The position numbers and the translations under genes are program-made. From the NCBI GenBank assembly GCA_002700865.1, contig PAFB01000029.1, forward strand, positions 1-17,359: a stretch of DNA of 17,359 nt. The letters run 5' to 3'. The notes under the pieces were generated by a model, which was not told the origin of the DNA, made no database searches, and saw only the letters and a program-made list of their open reading frames with translations. This stretch comes from Rhodospirillaceae bacterium (GTDB taxonomy: Bacteria > Pseudomonadota > Alphaproteobacteria > UBA7985). Below, one piece after another: positions 15,889 to 17,359 of the stretch (the first letter of the stretch is position 1; each line of letters opens with the position of its first letter).

Positions 15889-16910
15889 AGTTTGGCTCCA
15901 GTTTGCTTGACTTCCGCATCCGGTGCAGCGCCCCAAGCTGCAACGTCCGTGCGTTGTGCTGCACGCAGTTTGGCGGAACGCGCGCGCGGGTTGGCCCGGC
16001 ATTCGTCCCTTTGCGCTTCCAGCGGTTTTTTGTTGAGCAGGATGAAGGTTTGAGCCCTTTCGTCTTCATCGTCCTCTTCCCACGGCATCAAGCGCCCTTT
16101 AGCCGCTGGTTTGGCGGCGCGGGTCTTCAGGAATGCCTTTACAATGCGGTCTTCGAGGCTGTGAAACGTCACCACGACCAACCGACCACCAGGCGCGAGC
16201 AAGGCCTCAGCCGCTTCCAGCCCGCGCTCCAACTCCCCCAATTCATCGTTTACGTGAATGCGGAGGCCTTGAAAGGTGCGTGTCGCCGGGTCTATCCCGT
16301 CTTTCGCGCGCCACACAACCGAACGGACGATTTCCGCCAAGCGGCCTGTGGTCTCAATCGGTGCATCGGATCGTGCTTCGATAATGGCGCGCGCCACGGC
16401 GCGAGACCGCCGTTCCTCGCCGTATTTATAGATGACATTGGCGAGATCGGTTTCAGCCATGGAATTAACAACGTCAGCGGCTGAGACGCCGCGTGAGGTG
16501 TCCATGCGCATATCCAGCGGGCCGTCTTTGCCAAAGGAAAATCCGCGCTCAGCCTGGTCAATTTGAGGCGAGGATACGCCCAGATCGAGCACCACGACAT
16601 CAACGCTTTCCAGCCCCAATCGACGCACCACGGCTTCCATTTCAGAAAAAGCTGCGTGGTGGACTTCAAGACCGCTGAGTTCCTGACTCAGGCCGTCGCC
16701 ATAGTGGACAGCGACCGGGTCACGATCGAGGCCGATGTAGCGGCAATCCGGCTGATGGTGCAAAATCCCTCGCGCATATCCGCCGCGGCCAAAGGTGCCA
16801 TCCACGACCCGTTCACCCGCCGACACGCTGGCCGCAGCAATCACTTCGCGCAGCATGACGGGATCATGCTCATGCGGCGTGTCGATCAACTCCGGTGGGA
16901 CGGCAAACAT
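15885..16910 (-). CDS. rsmH: 16S rRNA (cytosine-1402-N4)-methyltransferase RsmH (MraW)
   Basis: This SAM-dependent enzyme makes the N4-methyl group of m4Cm1402 in the ribosomal P site. It has 341 residues, somewhat longer than the E. coli enzyme (313) because of a C-terminal tail. Signatures are HDPVMLREV (15-23), the SAM-binding loop VDGTFGRGGYARGIL (36-50), LDLGVSSPQIDQAERGFSF (108-126) with DGPLDMRMD (129-137), and the late motifs VVTFHSLEDRIVKAFL and NPRARSAKLRAAQR. The ATG at 16910 gives a family-like N-terminus. The nearest purine-rich ribosome site (AAGGGG) is 13 nt upstream, rather far, so the exact start is uncertain. It is the first protein gene of the cluster; mraZ, which usually precedes it, is not present. 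Confidence 0.95.
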   Translation of the reverse strand: MFAVPPELIDTPHEHDPVMLREVIAAASVSAGERVVDGTFGRGGYARGILHHQPDCRYIGLDRDPVAVHYGDGLSQELSGLEVHHAAFSEMEAVVRRLGLESVDVVVLDLGVSSPQIDQAERGFSFGKDGPLDMRMDTSRGVSAADVVNSMAETDLANVIYKYGEERRSRAVARAIIEARSDAPIETTGRLAEIVRSVVWRAKDGIDPATRTFQGLRIHVNDELGELERGLEAAEALLAPGGRLVVVTFHSLEDRIVKAFLKTRAAKPAAKGRLMPWEEDDEDERAQTFILLNKKPLEAQRDECRANPRARSAKLRAAQRTDVAAWGAAPDAEVKQTGAKL

Positions 16911-16972
16911 GACGGTGCAAGGACCCCTTTTAAAACAAGCGGCAAGGACTGCGTTCTATAAATCGGTAGAAA

Positions 16973-16989
16973 GCGCTTCATTAAAGCGC
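16973..16989 (-). other. Stem-loop in the rsmH leader
   Basis: On the minus strand GCGCTT (16989-16984) and AAGCGC (16978-16973) can pair across a five-base loop, followed directly by TTTCT. This could be a weak intrinsic terminator or attenuator between rnpB and rsmH, or a leader structure. The T-tract is short and interrupted. It lies 63 bp upstream of the rsmH start. Confidence 0.35.
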
Positions 16990-17066
16990 ATAATTTGCAA
17001 CAACGTATCTTAGGATATGGTGTGAGTAAATTAAAAACGCAAGATTTTTAGGCAAAACAGGAGTCG

Positions 17067-17086
17067 AAAATACTCCGATACGGAGT
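17067..17086 (-). terminator. Candidate weak terminator downstream of rnpB
   Basis: On the minus strand ACTCCG-TAT-CGGAGT forms a six-pair hairpin followed by ATTTT, about 30 bp past the end of the RNase P RNA. Its position fits the rnpB terminator, but the stem and T-run are short and leakage into the dcw cluster would be expected. The second arm could also pair with a downstream ACTCC (17064-17060), giving an alternative hairpin. Confidence 0.4.
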
Positions 17087-17112
17087 CGTTTAAACCTGTA
17101 AGGTATTTTGCC

Positions 17113-17359
17113 GGCAGAAAAGAGCAGAGGGCCTGTAAGCCGGGTTCTGTAGCGAGCCCGGGCGAACCCGGGCCCCTGATGGCCATTCATCTGGACCAGA
17201 GATTGCCCTCTGGTTCGCGCGCCCTACCACCGCAGCCGCCCGAAAACAGGCGATGCACCAGCCGAAGCCGGGGCGTTCTGCGCAATTTGGGCTTGCTCCG
17301 AGTGGGGTTTACCGTGCCGCTTCCATTGCTGGTCGCGCGGTGCGCTCTTACCGCACCCT
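17113..17359 (-). ncRNA. rnpB: RNase P RNA (rnpB), 3' part, truncated by right edge
   Basis: This is the catalytic RNA of RNase P, which matures tRNA 5' ends. The minus strand shows the conserved blocks of the bacterial type A RNA in order: GGTGCGGTAAGAGCGCACC, then GGCACGGTAAACCCCAC, CGGAGCAAGCCCAAAT, the GGTAGG of the P15 loop region that contacts the tRNA CCA end, CCAGATGAATGGCC, and the near-universal ACAGAACCCGGCTTACAGG close to the 3' end. A perfect GCCCGGG-TTCG-CCCGGGC hairpin lies between the last two. Roughly the last 240 nt are present; the 5' portion, including the first strand of P4, is outside the window. The 3' end is estimated to within about 10 bases. It is co-oriented with and upstream of the dcw cluster, as in other alphaproteobacteria. 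Confidence 0.95.

Noticed and set aside
1..17359. Possible CRISPR arrays, insertion sequences, tRNAs, prophage or defence genes.
   Set aside because: No regularly spaced repeats, transposase motifs, terminal inverted repeats, tRNA-like folds or unexplained coding stretches were found; nearly all bases belong to dcw genes or rnpB.

Overview
This window is an almost complete dcw (division and cell wall) cluster. It lies entirely on the minus strand and reads from right to left in the given coordinates. The gene order rnpB - rsmH - ftsL - ftsI - murE - murF - mraY - murD - ftsW - murG - murC - murB - ddl - ftsQ - ftsA - ftsZ, the moderately high GC content and the style of the proteins point to an alphaproteobacterium. 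MurE carries the DNPR signature, so the peptidoglycan is predicted to contain meso-diaminopimelate. I cannot assign a genus or order from the sequence alone.

Layout by transcription order: the right edge (about 17113-17359) holds the 3' part of the RNase P RNA gene. About 200 bp of AT-rich, gene-free DNA follows, with two stem-loops and two GANTC sites. Then comes a tightly packed run from rsmH (start 16910) to ftsQ (stop 1773). Gaps in this run are 2-46 nt. Four-base stop/start overlaps occur at rsmH/ftsL, murE/murF, ftsW/murG and murB/ddl, and ddl overlaps ftsQ. A 129-bp gap with inverted repeats separates ftsQ from ftsA. A 75-bp gap with a candidate promoter and palindrome separates ftsA from ftsZ, which runs off the left edge after 94 codons.

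How the genes work together: MurB, MurC, MurD, MurE, Ddl and MurF build the cytoplasmic UDP-MurNAc-pentapeptide. MraY and MurG convert it to lipid I and lipid II at the membrane. FtsW polymerises and FtsI crosslinks septal peptidoglycan. FtsL and FtsQ are bitopic divisome proteins that regulate the FtsW-FtsI pair. FtsZ forms the cytokinetic ring and FtsA tethers it to the membrane. RsmH methylates 16S rRNA and traditionally heads this cluster.

I see no mobile element, CRISPR array, tRNA or foreign insertion, and no convincing undescribed system. Points worth a second look are the absence of mraZ and its operator repeats upstream of rsmH, paired GANTC sites and alternative hairpins in that leader, a divergent phosphate-2 motif in FtsA, palindromes upstream of ftsA and ftsZ, and a six-codon mini-ORF bridging murF and mraY.
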